This document shows, one piece after another, positions 7,441-16,059 of a stretch of DNA of 24,524 bases (the first letter of the stretch is position 1; every line of letters starts with the position of its first letter). Both the position numbers and the translations under genes were made by a program. The notes below the pieces were generated by a model. That model was not told the origin of the DNA and ran no database searches. It saw only the letters and a list, made by a program, of their open reading frames with translations. Source of the DNA: a virus; the IMG/VR virus record IMGVR_UViG_3300010885_015998, positions 1 through 24,524 of that record; one strand, given 5' to 3'.

Positions 7441-7608
7441 CTATTTACTTCCTTTTTTAGTAGTACTATACGTACCACCTCTGCGTTTATATTCTTGAAC
7501 TAACCATCCATTAGCATAAGCTGATGGATATACATCAAATTTCTTTTTAGCTTCAGATTTTACTCTGGAGTAAAGAGCTTTATCGTTTGGAGTAGATTTT
7601 TGAACCAT
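7441..7608 (-). CDS. 55-aa conserved small basic phage protein
   Basis: Read by hand: ATG 7608, TAG 7443-7441. The core KALYSRVKSEAKKKFDVYPS (residues 10-29), followed by AYANGWLVQEYKRRGGTY (30-47), matches a short protein type that I recall as widespread in phages and viruses ('kvYPSAYAN.wlvk.YK.RGG.Y'), with no established function. Helical N-half, basic overall. It is the first of the five small basic genes. It lacks a good AGGA site, unlike its neighbours, but has a possible promoter immediately upstream. Its Lys-rich tail codons supply the ribosome site of the next gene. Confidence 0.75.
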   Translation of the reverse strand: MVQKSTPNDKALYSRVKSEAKKKFDVYPSAYANGWLVQEYKRRGGTYSTTKKGSK

Positions 7609-7614
7609 AATATT

Positions 7615-7643
7615 ACTTTACAGATTATTTTTTATGCAGTCAA
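7615..7643 (-). promoter_or_regulatory. Possible sigma70-like promoter before the small basic gene cluster
   Basis: In the 54-base gap 7609-7662, read on the minus strand, TTGACT (7643-7638) is followed after exactly 17 bases by TAAAGT (7620-7615). That matches the bacterial consensus hexamers 5/6 and 4/6. The -10 lies only 6 bases before the ATG at 7608, so the transcript would be leaderless or nearly so, or would serve the downstream genes. This is one of the few non-trivial gaps in the window. In an AT-rich genome such matches occur by chance, so this is weak. Confidence 0.22.
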
Positions 7644-7662
7644 ACTTAAAATTTTGATTTTA

Positions 7663-7983
7663 CTACCAAGGTAGTATAGGGTTAATAACTTCAGGAGGCT
7701 TATAAGCTTCTTGTATTCTATAAGTTATTAAAGCTTTTGCCTCATCAAGTACCGAAGATTCAGTATATTGAGTAACCCAACCTATTACTTGAATTTCTGT
7801 TAAATTTTCATAAGGAATGTAAGTGCTATTTTGATCAAAAGGTATAGCAGTACTGCCTGGAGCATCAAAAGTATGAGTCCCATCTGTTCCTATATAATCC
7901 CATAAAATTGTAAATACTACATTATTTAAATTTTGATAATTTGGGTAACAATATATATTTTTTATTCTAAATGAATATTCCAT
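7663..7983 (-). CDS. Conserved marine-phage structural-region protein (DUF7936-like)
   Basis: 106 aa. It has an N-terminal beta-rich half (YSFRIKNIYCYPNYQNLNNV, then FTILWDY), then YIPYENLTEIQVIGWV (about 55-70) and a C-terminus ending INPILPW. The combination 'tPYenLTEeQVIGWv' plus terminal 'LPW' matches a small protein common beside tail-fibre genes of T4-like cyanophages and other marine phages. I recall it as DUF7936, but the number is from memory. Function unknown; perhaps a fibre-associated or assembly factor (inference). AAGGAGAG precedes the start. It lies directly after a Gly-rich fibre gene and before the small basic cluster. Confidence 0.75.
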   Translation of the reverse strand: MEYSFRIKNIYCYPNYQNLNNVVFTILWDYIGTDGTHTFDAPGSTAIPFDQNSTYIPYENLTEIQVIGWVTQYTESSVLDEAKALITYRIQEAYKPPEVINPILPW

Positions 7984-7995
7984 TTTTATCTCTCC

Positions 7996-8727
7996 TTAAT
8001 ATTCTATAATAATTACTCCAGCAGTACCTATTCCACCTGCCTGTGCAGTTGCTACACCTGCTGAATATCCACCACCTCCTCCAGCTCCATAACCAGTACC
8101 CGCACGACCAGCACTTGCAGCTATACCTACTGAAGTACCACCAATACCAAAACCAAGTGGGGTATCAGCTCCTAGCCCAGTTACAGGAGTTGTTGCAGCA
8201 GAGGTACCACCATTACCTCCGGTTTGTCCAACAAGCCCTATAGCATTTGTAGTAGTTCCGTTTGTTACTCCAGTAATTGCTCCGGCAGTACCACCAGCAC
8301 CTCCTGCAGTAGCAGTTCCGGTTGCAGCAATTTGATAAGTTACAGAATTATAAATAATACTTGATAATCCTCCAGCTCCTCCAGCAGCACCCGCAGTACC
8401 CGCAGTACCCGCAGCCCCAACAGTATATGTCATAGTATAAATACCAGCTACAACAGTTAGGTATACGATAATAACTCCTCCAGAAGCTCCTCCACCTCCT
8501 ACCGAACCAATAGTTGCGGCGGAGCCCGCACCGCCGCCCCCACCACTAACTATAGTAACTTTGAATCTTGCACCAGGTACTTGAAGTGCCCCTGGTAACG
8601 TATATGTTGCTGCAGACCCAGAAGTAAGTAATACCATATTTGATACTCCAGATCCTGCTCCTGCAACTAATGCTGTGTCTACGGTATGATTTCCGTATGT
8701 TCTTGAACCGCTTTGTAATCTTGCCAT
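7996..8727 (-). CDS. Glycine-rich tail fibre tip/adhesin-like protein
   Basis: 243 aa. The N-terminus (SGSRTYGNHTVDTALVAGAG) leads to a short beta domain with LLTSGSAATYTLPGALQVPG, then FKVTIVSGGGGGAG begins a Gly/Ala-rich domain (about 58-243) ending GGIGTAGVIIIEY. The 'hydrophobic strand, polyglycine run, ..., GVIIIEY' plan is that of the Gly-rich C-terminal domain of many phage fibres. By analogy with the polyglycine-II sandwich of phage S16 gp38 adhesin, it may form a receptor-binding tip (inference). Short DNA repeats occur near 8385-8420, where CCGCAGTAC recurs. AGGAG lies 6 bases before the start. It follows the LamG protein after 10 bases. Confidence 0.8.
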   Translation of the reverse strand: MARLQSGSRTYGNHTVDTALVAGAGSGVSNMVLLTSGSAATYTLPGALQVPGARFKVTIVSGGGGGAGSAATIGSVGGGGASGGVIIVYLTVVAGIYTMTYTVGAAGTAGTAGAAGGAGGLSSIIYNSVTYQIAATGTATAGGAGGTAGAITGVTNGTTTNAIGLVGQTGGNGGTSAATTPVTGLGADTPLGFGIGGTSVGIAASAGRAGTGYGAGGGGGYSAGVATAQAGGIGTAGVIIIEY

Positions 8728-8737
8728 TTTATTCTCC

Positions 8738-11700
8738 TTAGAATGGTTTTACTATAGATGAAGTTGTTATGTCATAACTTCCATATATAGAAAAGTTATA
8801 TTGTGATGCGTCTGTAATACTAGAATCTTGACAAGTTAGTAATACAGTATTTCTTTGATCAGTTAAAGCTGCTATATTAGTTCCTGATGACTGTGTTATA
8901 CCTAAATTAGAGGTTGGAGGAGTAAAAGCTCCCGTATATACACCAATATTTTTTACGATTCTAATATTATTAATATAACCCTTAAAAGGGGTATTAGCAG
9001 TTGAAGTAGGGATATATCTAGATCCGATTTTTGCCTGTGTATAAATTTGATTAATATTATAAGCAGTTGCATTAGAACCTTGTAATACCCCATTTACATA
9101 CATGTAATTAGTACCAGATATTTTTACAAGAGCAATATGATACCAAGTATTAGTAGTAAATACGTATGGTATAGCTAATATCACTCCACCACCATTACCT
9201 TGCCAAACAAGAGTACCATTTGGATAGCCGGGTAATCCAAATCCTAGAGTCCAAGAGTTAGTAAGAATGTATTTAGTATCTATTAATGTTTGATTAGTTA
9301 AAGGACTAGCTGAGTTGAACCATAGTTCAACAGTAAAGTCGCTATTACCAAATGCTATACCAGATGTTAATCCACCAGAAATAGTACCAATATTAGCATC
9401 TACAGGGTTCCAAGCTAAATATTGATACTTACCGTTAAAATACGTACTAGCTGAAACTATTTTTTTAGTATAATCATCTAATTTTCCCGCAACTTCATTT
9501 ATACCAGTAGAATATTGTTTTCTTACAGTTTTTGAAACAATAGGAGTACTGGATGTAGGCGCAGTAGCAGATGTTGTTATAGCAAGAGAATTACCAGAAT
9601 TATCTACTGTAACAGAAGATGATTGACAAGTTAAAAGTGATGTTCCTGTAATGGCAGTTAATTGTTCTTTAGAAGGCACAAAGTTATTTGGGTATAATGC
9701 TTTACCTCTAACAATACGAAGATTAGAGATATGACCATTATAAAATGATATTCCGGTTGTATAACCATTATTTAGATACCCAGTAGAACACCATGACTGG
9801 GTACCATCCATTGCTACTACTGTAGCTGTTCCAGAATTTATACCATTTATATAAAGTATAGCAGCCCCGGAGTTAACACTTACAGCAATATGAGTCCAGT
9901 TAGTTAATAATACTGAGGCTGCTGTTGTTATAGTAACAATACTACCTCCCGTACTTGGTCTAACATTAAGCACAATCCTTCCTGCAGAGTTCATCTGAAT
10001 AGAAAAATCTCCAAAAGAGCTGGTATTTGTATTAGATAATTGATATAGTTCATAACTACCCGAAGGATTTGCTAGAGGGTATATCCACATTTCTATAGTA
10101 TAAGTATTATTAATTACAGGTAAAAAACTAGATGTAGGGATATTTAAATAACTAGATGAACCATTAAATATTGTAGAGTACAGTAATGAGGGTATAGTAT
10201 TAGTTGTTGCTGATCCTACATTAGTTATAGTAAGTGGTGTAGTAGAATTATCAACTATTGAAGAGTTTTGAAAAGTTAACAATGTAGTTCCTGATATAGC
10301 TTTTAGAGGGTATAAATTATCAGTAGAAAAATTAGATGTATATACAGCAGTTCCTTTTACTATACGGAAATTTGATATTGTACCTTTTAAGTATTGTATA
10401 CTTCCAGGATTTCTACCTATATTTAAAGTGTTTGGTGAAAGAAAAGAATTACTAATACCTGTAACAGGAGTAAGAGCTGTTCCATTAACATAGCAATTAA
10501 GAGTAGTACCACTTCTTACTATAGCAATATGTGTCCAAACATTAGCGCTCCATGTATAAGTAAAAGTAGCTAATATAGCACCTGTTGTTAAGAATACACT
10601 AAGTGACGTTGTTTGTAGATAAAAACCAATTTGGTTAGCAGAACCACAATCCATCACAGCATATGCACCAGTAGATGTGCCGGGTACTATAGGAAAGAAA
10701 AACCACCCTTCGATAGTGAAATCACCTGGTAAAGCAAATGCTGTAGAGTTTCCAGGAATTGTTACGTACTGGCTAGTTCCATTAAGTTGAACTCCATATT
10801 TACTTCCTCCAATACTAAAGTCATCTAAATAATTATTAGTTAATAATGAACCACCAGGAGTTTCTCTACTTATAGGAAACTCCGGTTGATTATATGAAAT
10901 AGTATTAAATGGGACTATTGATTTTGAAGAAACAACACTTCCGGCATTAGTTATTGTAAAATTATTTAAAGAATTATCAACAATTTGTATATCTTGACAA
11001 GTTAGTAAGCTTGTTGATGTTCCTGTAATAGCAGATATGTTTGTCCCACTTGATTGTGTTGATGTTAATGGAGTTGTTGGTGGAGTAAATGCACCTGTGT
11101 ATACGCCTATACCTTTTACTATACGTAGAGACGCTATAAATCCATTCAAAAAACTATTAGACGCTGAAGCATTTCTACCTATAAACAAACTTCCTGATGA
11201 ACTGTATAAACTAGAATCAGGGTATGTAACGCCTTCTTGCGCACCGTTTACGTATAATTTAGTAGAACCACTAATCCTCACAACAGCAACGTGATACCAT
11301 CTACCTATGACTATTGTAGTTGTACCAGATATTTGATAAGCGCCACTTGAATATAAATTAAAAACGCCACCGTTTGTATTAATAATTGGGCTTAATGGCG
11401 CAGATCCACCGCCGTTAGGCGAACCGTCAATAATTTGCCCGAGACTAGTGCTATTAAGATACACCCAAGTTTCTATAGTAAAATCTCCCGTCGTACCAAA
11501 AGCAAATGTAGAACTAGCTGGTACTGTTAAATACTGTGTAGTACCATTAAACTGATAACTATAAGGTGCAAGACTCCTGAAAGTATTTAAAGCAGAGATA
11601 TTATCACCTGTATTTGTTATACTAAATGGTGTAGTTGTATTATCTTGAATAACAGAAGATTGGCAAGTAAGTAGTTGTGTTCCTGCTACTGCTGTTAAGG

Positions 11701-14700
11701 GAGAGGTTGAAGGGGTAAATGAGCTAGCATAAATAGCTATTCCTTTAATAATACGGAAATTAGAAATATAACCGTTTAGATAATACGGAGTACTCATAGC
11801 ACCTATAGTAATACCATTTTGTCCAAAACTATATGTACTCGGTGTTCCAGTAATAGTTGATATACCTTGCGTACCATTAATAAAAGCTAATAAAGTACCA
11901 TTACTGCGGACGACAGCAACATGATACCAGGTACTTGTAGATGGTGTCCATGGTATTGTTATTTTGACACTTAAAGCACCGTGGTTAGCAAATGTTAAAG
12001 TGCTTGCTGTATATCCAAAGTACCATTTATCACTAGTGCTTGTTCCAACAGCATCATTTTGTGCGATCGGAGTTATTACAGAAAAAGCATTAAAATTTAC
12101 CCAAGCCTCGATAGTAAAATCACCAGTTCCAAAAGCAAATCCAGCATTAGCAGGAGCATTTATATACTGACTACTTCCGTTAAATAAAATACTATAATAG
12201 TTATTTGTAAGAGCAGGAGTTTGATAAGTACCAAAAGGACTCTTTGTTGAAGTTGTTAGCAAATCTCTAGAAGTTGTTGTTAGAGCTGTTGGTAAGGTAC
12301 TAATAGTCGAATTATATATAGAAGTATCAGAAAATTCACCATACTTTTGGCAAGTCAATAGAACAACCTGAGTAGTATCTGTAATAGCGGAAATATTTGT
12401 GCTGCTTGATTGTGTCCTAGCTAATGGCACTAATGGCACAGTAAAATTAGCAGCAGAAGTGCTCGCGCCGCTATAAATTGCTGCGCCTTTAACAACACGA
12501 ATATTAGACATATATCCTGTTGTTAAGTACGTTGCTCCAGCAACGCCATTAATCTGCAGCGTTTGTGACGAAACGGAAATATTTTGCGCCGCTGCGCCTG
12601 AGTACACTTGAATACCATTAGAGTATAATTTTATTGTTCCGCTAGTTCTAACAGCTGCAATATGTATCCATTGATTTGTTGATAGACCTCCGGTTCCTTC
12701 AAAAAATGTTGTTGCTGAACCGTCAGAAACACCAAATCTTAAATTTGAAGCAGCAGAATTTCCCTGTGTAAATAACCATGCACTAGTTGATGCAGTCCCT
12801 GTCCATGAACCAACAAATGCACCACCTATTAGTGTTGTTGTTATATATACCCAACATTCAACAGTAAAATCACCAGTTCCAAATGCAAAACCTGAGTTAG
12901 CTGGTACAGTAATATACTGAGTACTACCATTAAAACTGACGCTATTAGTTAATCTCTGGGCATAAGAAATAGAAGTTTCATTAGTTAAAATAGAAGATTC
13001 GAAAGGATTTAGATCTGAAACTGATATAGTATTAGTAGGACTAAGTGCTAAATTATTTATAGAGGCATCCTTAGTAATAAAAAGACCTTTACCTGCTAAA
13101 GCATAAGTAGTACCTAAAGGATCTAAGGGTTTTATTGGATAATCATAATTTGCTATAGGAGTATATACAGAGTTTCCTTTTACAATACGAAGATTAGATA
13201 TATATCCTGCAAAAAACGAAGTTGGAGACGCAGCATCGTTACTAGCTCCTATAAAAATAGGATCAGTTCCTGTAGGAGTTACAGAAGTTGCTGAAGATAT
13301 TAATAGGCCATTTATATAAAGATATTGAGAAGTGCCCTTTCTAATCCATAAAATATGATACCAATTACTTATAGTAATAACTGCAGAGGCAGAGGTTAAA
13401 ACAGTAGACCCATTTACTTGTACGATAAAAGTACCTGTAGAGTCTACATACATTATCCAAGCTCTACCATTAGCTAATTTATATTGACCAACTACAGTAA
13501 AAGGACCTCCAGTAAGACTAGTAGGATAAATCCAAGCTTCTACCGCAAAATCTGATGCATAACTACCTAATCCTGCAGTATTAGGTACAGATAGATATTG
13601 ATTAGTTCCATTAAAAGAGTAACTATAAGCTCCTGTGTAAGGTATTGTAGAAGTAGTAGAAGTTACACTATTTGGATTAGTAATAGTATTGCCGGCAGCA
13701 TCTACTATAGTAGCTGATTGAGCAGTTAATAAAGATGTCCCACTAATAGTGGTTAGATTAGCATTAGGTCTAGTTATGGAGTTAGCAGTATAAATAGCAG
13801 TAACAGAGTCAAAGCGAAGATTTGACATATATCCTTGGAAAGGATAAAGACTAGTAGGGAATACTCCAATTCTTGCAGCACTGTTACTAATAGTTGCAGT
13901 GAAATATGAAGTAACTTCTAGACTTCCATTTAAGAATATCATTAAATTATTACTTGAATCTCTAACAAGAGCTACATGATTCCATTGATTTAGAGGAATT
14001 ACAGTAGTTCCCCAAATAGAAATAGACCCTACGAAATTATAAAATAATAGTTTATATCCTGAATTATTATCTATACTAAAATTCCAATAATTTGCCGAAC
14101 TATCATAACAACTATATATTGTTTGAGTTGCTGATGCAATTGTATATAACCAAAGTTCTAAAGTAAATGGTCCAGTAGTTGGAACAGGGGTTCCTGAAGG
14201 ATACATATAAGTATTTATATTATTATTAAAATATATACTTTTTTCTGATGGAGTAAAAGGATTTTTATAAGAAATAACAGGCGCATTAACATCATATATA
14301 GCATGTACATAAGAAGAGTTATCTTTAAAAGTAGTTGATTGACAAGTAAGTAAGCTTGTTACAGAACCTTGAGATACTAGTGGAGATGTGGGAGGCGTAA
14401 CTACTGCTGCAGTATAACGCGCAACACCTTTAGTGATACAAAAATTAGATAACAACCCTCGAAAACGATAGGCACCGTAGCTTGTTGCTCCGCTTACAGG
14501 AATCACACCTTCGGAAGCTATAGTAGCAGCACTACCATCGTCATAAATTATACTAGTTGACATACCTGAGCTAAGAGAAATTCTTACTCCATTTTTATAA
14601 GCATATATATTAACACCGCTACGAACAATTGCTATATGTTGCCACACGCCGACATCTGCAGCTACATCAGTAGTTGAGTTAACTGTCCACGCACTACCAG

Positions 14701-15016
14701 TAGCATTAGCAACACCGATATTCCAAAATTTTGTAGAACCATTATATTCAATATACACACTGGCTAATATGGAAGCTGATGCTCTTTTAAAGTATACAGC
14801 ACGATTTAAGTTGTCAGTAGTAGTAGGAAGCGCCCAAAATTCAATAGTCCAATCTACAGCAGCAAAATTTAACACTGTATTATGAGGAATATAAACTGAT
14901 TGAGTAGTACCATCAAACTGCCAGCTATATGCTCCGTCGCTCATACTCACCTCGTCAAATGAGTCTCCGACTAACATGTCTCCTTGATATGTGAGTGTTC
15001 TAGTAGTAGTTGCCAT
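8738..15016 (-). CDS. Giant multi-domain LamG/concanavalin A-like lectin protein (nine domains), probable tail fibre or adhesin
   Basis: 2092 aa. I count nine copies of a roughly 200-250 residue unit, each opening 'y-S-x-x-FNGttQYltvP' followed by 'DFTiE-W-y'. These openings lie near residues 34, 262, 470, 696, 946, 1155, 1411, 1618 and 1860. Each unit then has 'W-H-i-A-v-r-sg-..-l-y-i-NG', 'gyiSNlRivkg-a-YT' and a linker 'LLTCQss-i-DnS'. This is the LamG-like jelly-roll (Laminin_G_3 type) carbohydrate-binding fold. There is no signal peptide, enzyme domain or membrane segment. Lying among fibre genes, it is probably a virion surface or host-glycan-binding protein (inference). The short N-terminus (about 30 aa) may attach it to the virion. 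Its start is 3 bases after the previous stop, with a weak ribosome site, so it is probably coupled. Units differ in base composition; see findings. Confidence 0.88.
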   Translation of the reverse strand: MATTTRTLTYQGDMLVGDSFDEVSMSDGAYSWQFDGTTQSVYIPHNTVLNFAAVDWTIEFWALPTTTDNLNRAVYFKRASASILASVYIEYNGSTKFWNIGVANATGSAWTVNSTTDVAADVGVWQHIAIVRSGVNIYAYKNGVRISLSSGMSTSIIYDDGSAATIASEGVIPVSGATSYGAYRFRGLLSNFCITKGVARYTAAVVTPPTSPLVSQGSVTSLLTCQSTTFKDNSSYVHAIYDVNAPVISYKNPFTPSEKSIYFNNNINTYMYPSGTPVPTTGPFTLELWLYTIASATQTIYSCYDSSANYWNFSIDNNSGYKLLFYNFVGSISIWGTTVIPLNQWNHVALVRDSSNNLMIFLNGSLEVTSYFTATISNSAARIGVFPTSLYPFQGYMSNLRFDSVTAIYTANSITRPNANLTTISGTSLLTAQSATIVDAAGNTITNPNSVTSTTSTIPYTGAYSYSFNGTNQYLSVPNTAGLGSYASDFAVEAWIYPTSLTGGPFTVVGQYKLANGRAWIMYVDSTGTFIVQVNGSTVLTSASAVITISNWYHILWIRKGTSQYLYINGLLISSATSVTPTGTDPIFIGASNDAASPTSFFAGYISNLRIVKGNSVYTPIANYDYPIKPLDPLGTTYALAGKGLFITKDASINNLALSPTNTISVSDLNPFESSILTNETSISYAQRLTNSVSFNGSTQYITVPANSGFAFGTGDFTVECWVYITTTLIGGAFVGSWTGTASTSAWLFTQGNSAASNLRFGVSDGSATTFFEGTGGLSTNQWIHIAAVRTSGTIKLYSNGIQVYSGAAAQNISVSSQTLQINGVAGATYLTTGYMSNIRVVKGAAIYSGASTSAANFTVPLVPLARTQSSSTNISAITDTTQVVLLTCQKYGEFSDTSIYNSTISTLPTALTTTSRDLLTTSTKSPFGTYQTPALTNNYYSILFNGSSQYINAPANAGFAFGTGDFTIEAWVNFNAFSVITPIAQNDAVGTSTSDKWYFGYTASTLTFANHGALSVKITIPWTPSTSTWYHVAVVRSNGTLLAFINGTQGISTITGTPSTYSFGQNGITIGAMSTPYYLNGYISNFRIIKGIAIYASSFTPSTSPLTAVAGTQLLTCQSSVIQDNTTTPFSITNTGDNISALNTFRSLAPYSYQFNGTTQYLTVPASSTFAFGTTGDFTIETWVYLNSTSLGQIIDGSPNGGGSAPLSPIINTNGGVFNLYSSGAYQISGTTTIVIGRWYHVAVVRISGSTKLYVNGAQEGVTYPDSSLYSSSGSLFIGRNASASNSFLNGFIASLRIVKGIGVYTGAFTPPTTPLTSTQSSGTNISAITGTSTSLLTCQDIQIVDNSLNNFTITNAGSVVSSKSIVPFNTISYNQPEFPISRETPGGSLLTNNYLDDFSIGGSKYGVQLNGTSQYVTIPGNSTAFALPGDFTIEGWFFFPIVPGTSTGAYAVMDCGSANQIGFYLQTTSLSVFLTTGAILATFTYTWSANVWTHIAIVRSGTTLNCYVNGTALTPVTGISNSFLSPNTLNIGRNPGSIQYLKGTISNFRIVKGTAVYTSNFSTDNLYPLKAISGTTLLTFQNSSIVDNSTTPLTITNVGSATTNTIPSLLYSTIFNGSSSYLNIPTSSFLPVINNTYTIEMWIYPLANPSGSYELYQLSNTNTSSFGDFSIQMNSAGRIVLNVRPSTGGSIVTITTAASVLLTNWTHIAVSVNSGAAILYINGINSGTATVVAMDGTQSWCSTGYLNNGYTTGISFYNGHISNLRIVRGKALYPNNFVPSKEQLTAITGTSLLTCQSSSVTVDNSGNSLAITTSATAPTSSTPIVSKTVRKQYSTGINEVAGKLDDYTKKIVSASTYFNGKYQYLAWNPVDANIGTISGGLTSGIAFGNSDFTVELWFNSASPLTNQTLIDTKYILTNSWTLGFGLPGYPNGTLVWQGNGGGVILAIPYVFTTNTWYHIALVKISGTNYMYVNGVLQGSNATAYNINQIYTQAKIGSRYIPTSTANTPFKGYINNIRIVKNIGVYTGAFTPPTSNLGITQSSGTNIAALTDQRNTVLLTCQDSSITDASQYNFSIYGSYDITTSSIVKPF
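9420..14935 (-). repeat. Nine diverged LamG-domain repeats inside the 2092-aa gene
   Basis: The start of each unit, marked by the 'FNG..QY' codons, lies near 14915, 14230, 13605, 12930, 12178, 11550, 10785, 10163 and 9437. Spacing ranges from about 620 to 770 bases. Units 4 and 5 share residues GFAFGTGDFT at the same place, and unit 6 has the near-match TFAFGTTGDFT. The others are more diverged. The variable spacing comes mainly from the linkers between 'LLTCQ' and the next domain. Domain duplication followed by divergence or exchange is the simplest reading. Confidence 0.8.
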
Positions 15017-15019
15017 GCT

Positions 15020-15661
15020 TTATACCCATACCGTATCTAATGAATTTGTAATATAATTATATCTTGTATATACAACACCTGTTGATGTGCCTGTGGTATT
15101 AGAAAAAGATAGATTAGAAACTGCTATAGAAGCTCCATTTGCAAAACTTCCTCCACCCCCTCCACTAAAAGTACTATTAGCATATGCTGCATAGGAGGTC
15201 AAATTAGCTTGTACTGCGTTTACGTTACCACTTACTCCAGAAGCGTTTGCTCCAGCTAATCCAGCTTGTAAATTAGCTATATTCCCAGTTAATATAGTAA
15301 TATTAGTATTAGCTCCAATTAATCCAGTAGTTAAGTTAGTAATATTAGTATTAGATCCTGTAATACCTACCTGTATGTTAGCTATATTTCCAGTTAATAT
15401 GGCAATGGTAGTATTAGTAGTAGAAGCATAAGAAACTAAATTAGATTGTACTGCATTTACGTTACCACCCGCACTAGTTGCAATTGACCAATAAGGAGAT
15501 CCTATATTACCATTAGATGTTAATACATACGTAGCAGTGCCTGGACTACTATTAGCTATTAATGGAGATGTAAGTGTCACGTTAGAACTAAAAGTAATAC
15601 TATTTCCTGTACTAACAGTTAAGTATTGTCCAAGTAATCCTATATTTTGATTTTGTGCCAT
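15020..15661 (-). CDS. Short fibre-like protein with coiled-coil repeats
   Basis: 213 aa. N-terminal domain NIGLLGQYLTVSTGNSITFS and YVLTSNGNIGSPYWS, of a kind seen at the start of modular phage fibre proteins. Then comes GGNVNAVQSNLVSYA, 14-residue coiled-coil-like units (LTGNIANIQVGITGSNTN, repeated about four times), a second NVNAVQANLTSYAAYANSTF, a Gly run, and a small C-terminal domain ending YNYITNSLDTVWV. The same repeat parts occur in the 832-aa and 1655-aa-plus fibres, so this is a short member of the same family. It is probably an accessory fibre segment or attachment protein (inference). AAGGA precedes the start. It is immediately followed by the LamG gene. Confidence 0.78.
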   Translation of the reverse strand: MAQNQNIGLLGQYLTVSTGNSITFSSNVTLTSPLIANSSPGTATYVLTSNGNIGSPYWSIATSAGGNVNAVQSNLVSYASTTNTTIAILTGNIANIQVGITGSNTNITNLTTGLIGANTNITILTGNIANLQAGLAGANASGVSGNVNAVQANLTSYAAYANSTFSGGGGGSFANGASIAVSNLSFSNTTGTSTGVVYTRYNYITNSLDTVWV

Positions 15662-15677
15662 ATTATTTATCCTTTAA

Positions 15678-16046
15678 TTATTCAATGATTTTCCAAGATA
15701 TAGTTGCTTCGTCCCACATATAATTTCTACCATCATCTGGATAAGCAATAGGAGGTTCCCATAACCAAGTTAATTGTGATAATATCCAACTATTAAAGGG
15801 TTTTGATGGGTAAAATACATCATACTCTCTATCATATGTATAACCAATACCTGCATAATTACCACGTAATGCAATTCCATCATCGGGATCATTTGAGTTT
15901 GGTGCGTAGTGAACATTACCCCTTGTATTATAAGAAGTTTGAATCCATTCACCAGGTGATGAATCAATAAAGGTGTTAAAAAATTCTGGCTCAGCAACTA
16001 TTACAGTCTGAACAATACCATTTAATACTTTTGCAAAGTGTCCCAT
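15678..16046 (-). CDS. Conserved marine T4-like-phage virion protein, small
   Basis: 122 aa. Motifs are MGHFAKVLNGIVQTVIVAEP, WIQTSYNTRGNVHY, ALRGNYAGIGYTYDREYDVF, SKPFNSWIL, and at the end LWEPPIAYPDDGRNYMWDEA. This pattern ('HFAkvl-ng-V-qviva', 'W-QTSYNT', 'lR-NyAGiGytYD', 'Y-WDE-t-sW') is one I recognise from proteins frequent among structural genes of cyanophages and pelagiphages. The exact role is unknown. Its Trp/Tyr-rich C-terminus could bind a fibre or sugar (inference). It has AAGGAT upstream and sits between two fibre genes. Confidence 0.82.
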   Translation of the reverse strand: MGHFAKVLNGIVQTVIVAEPEFFNTFIDSSPGEWIQTSYNTRGNVHYAPNSNDPDDGIALRGNYAGIGYTYDREYDVFYPSKPFNSWILSQLTWLWEPPIAYPDDGRNYMWDEATISWKIIE

Positions 16047-16059
16047 ATTTTTATCCTTT

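Noticed and set aside
8385-8420. Short CCGCAGTAC repeats as a binding-site cluster
   Set aside because: They encode the Gly-Thr-Ala repeats of the Gly-rich protein; simple coding repetition explains them.
8738-15016. Diversity-generating retroelement acting on the lectin domains
   Set aside because: No reverse transcriptase, template repeat or adenine-biased variable copy is visible in the window. Domain differences look like ordinary divergence.
15770-15997. Second minus-strand frame inside the 122-aa gene
   Set aside because: Lies entirely within the conserved 122-aa protein in another frame, with no family features.
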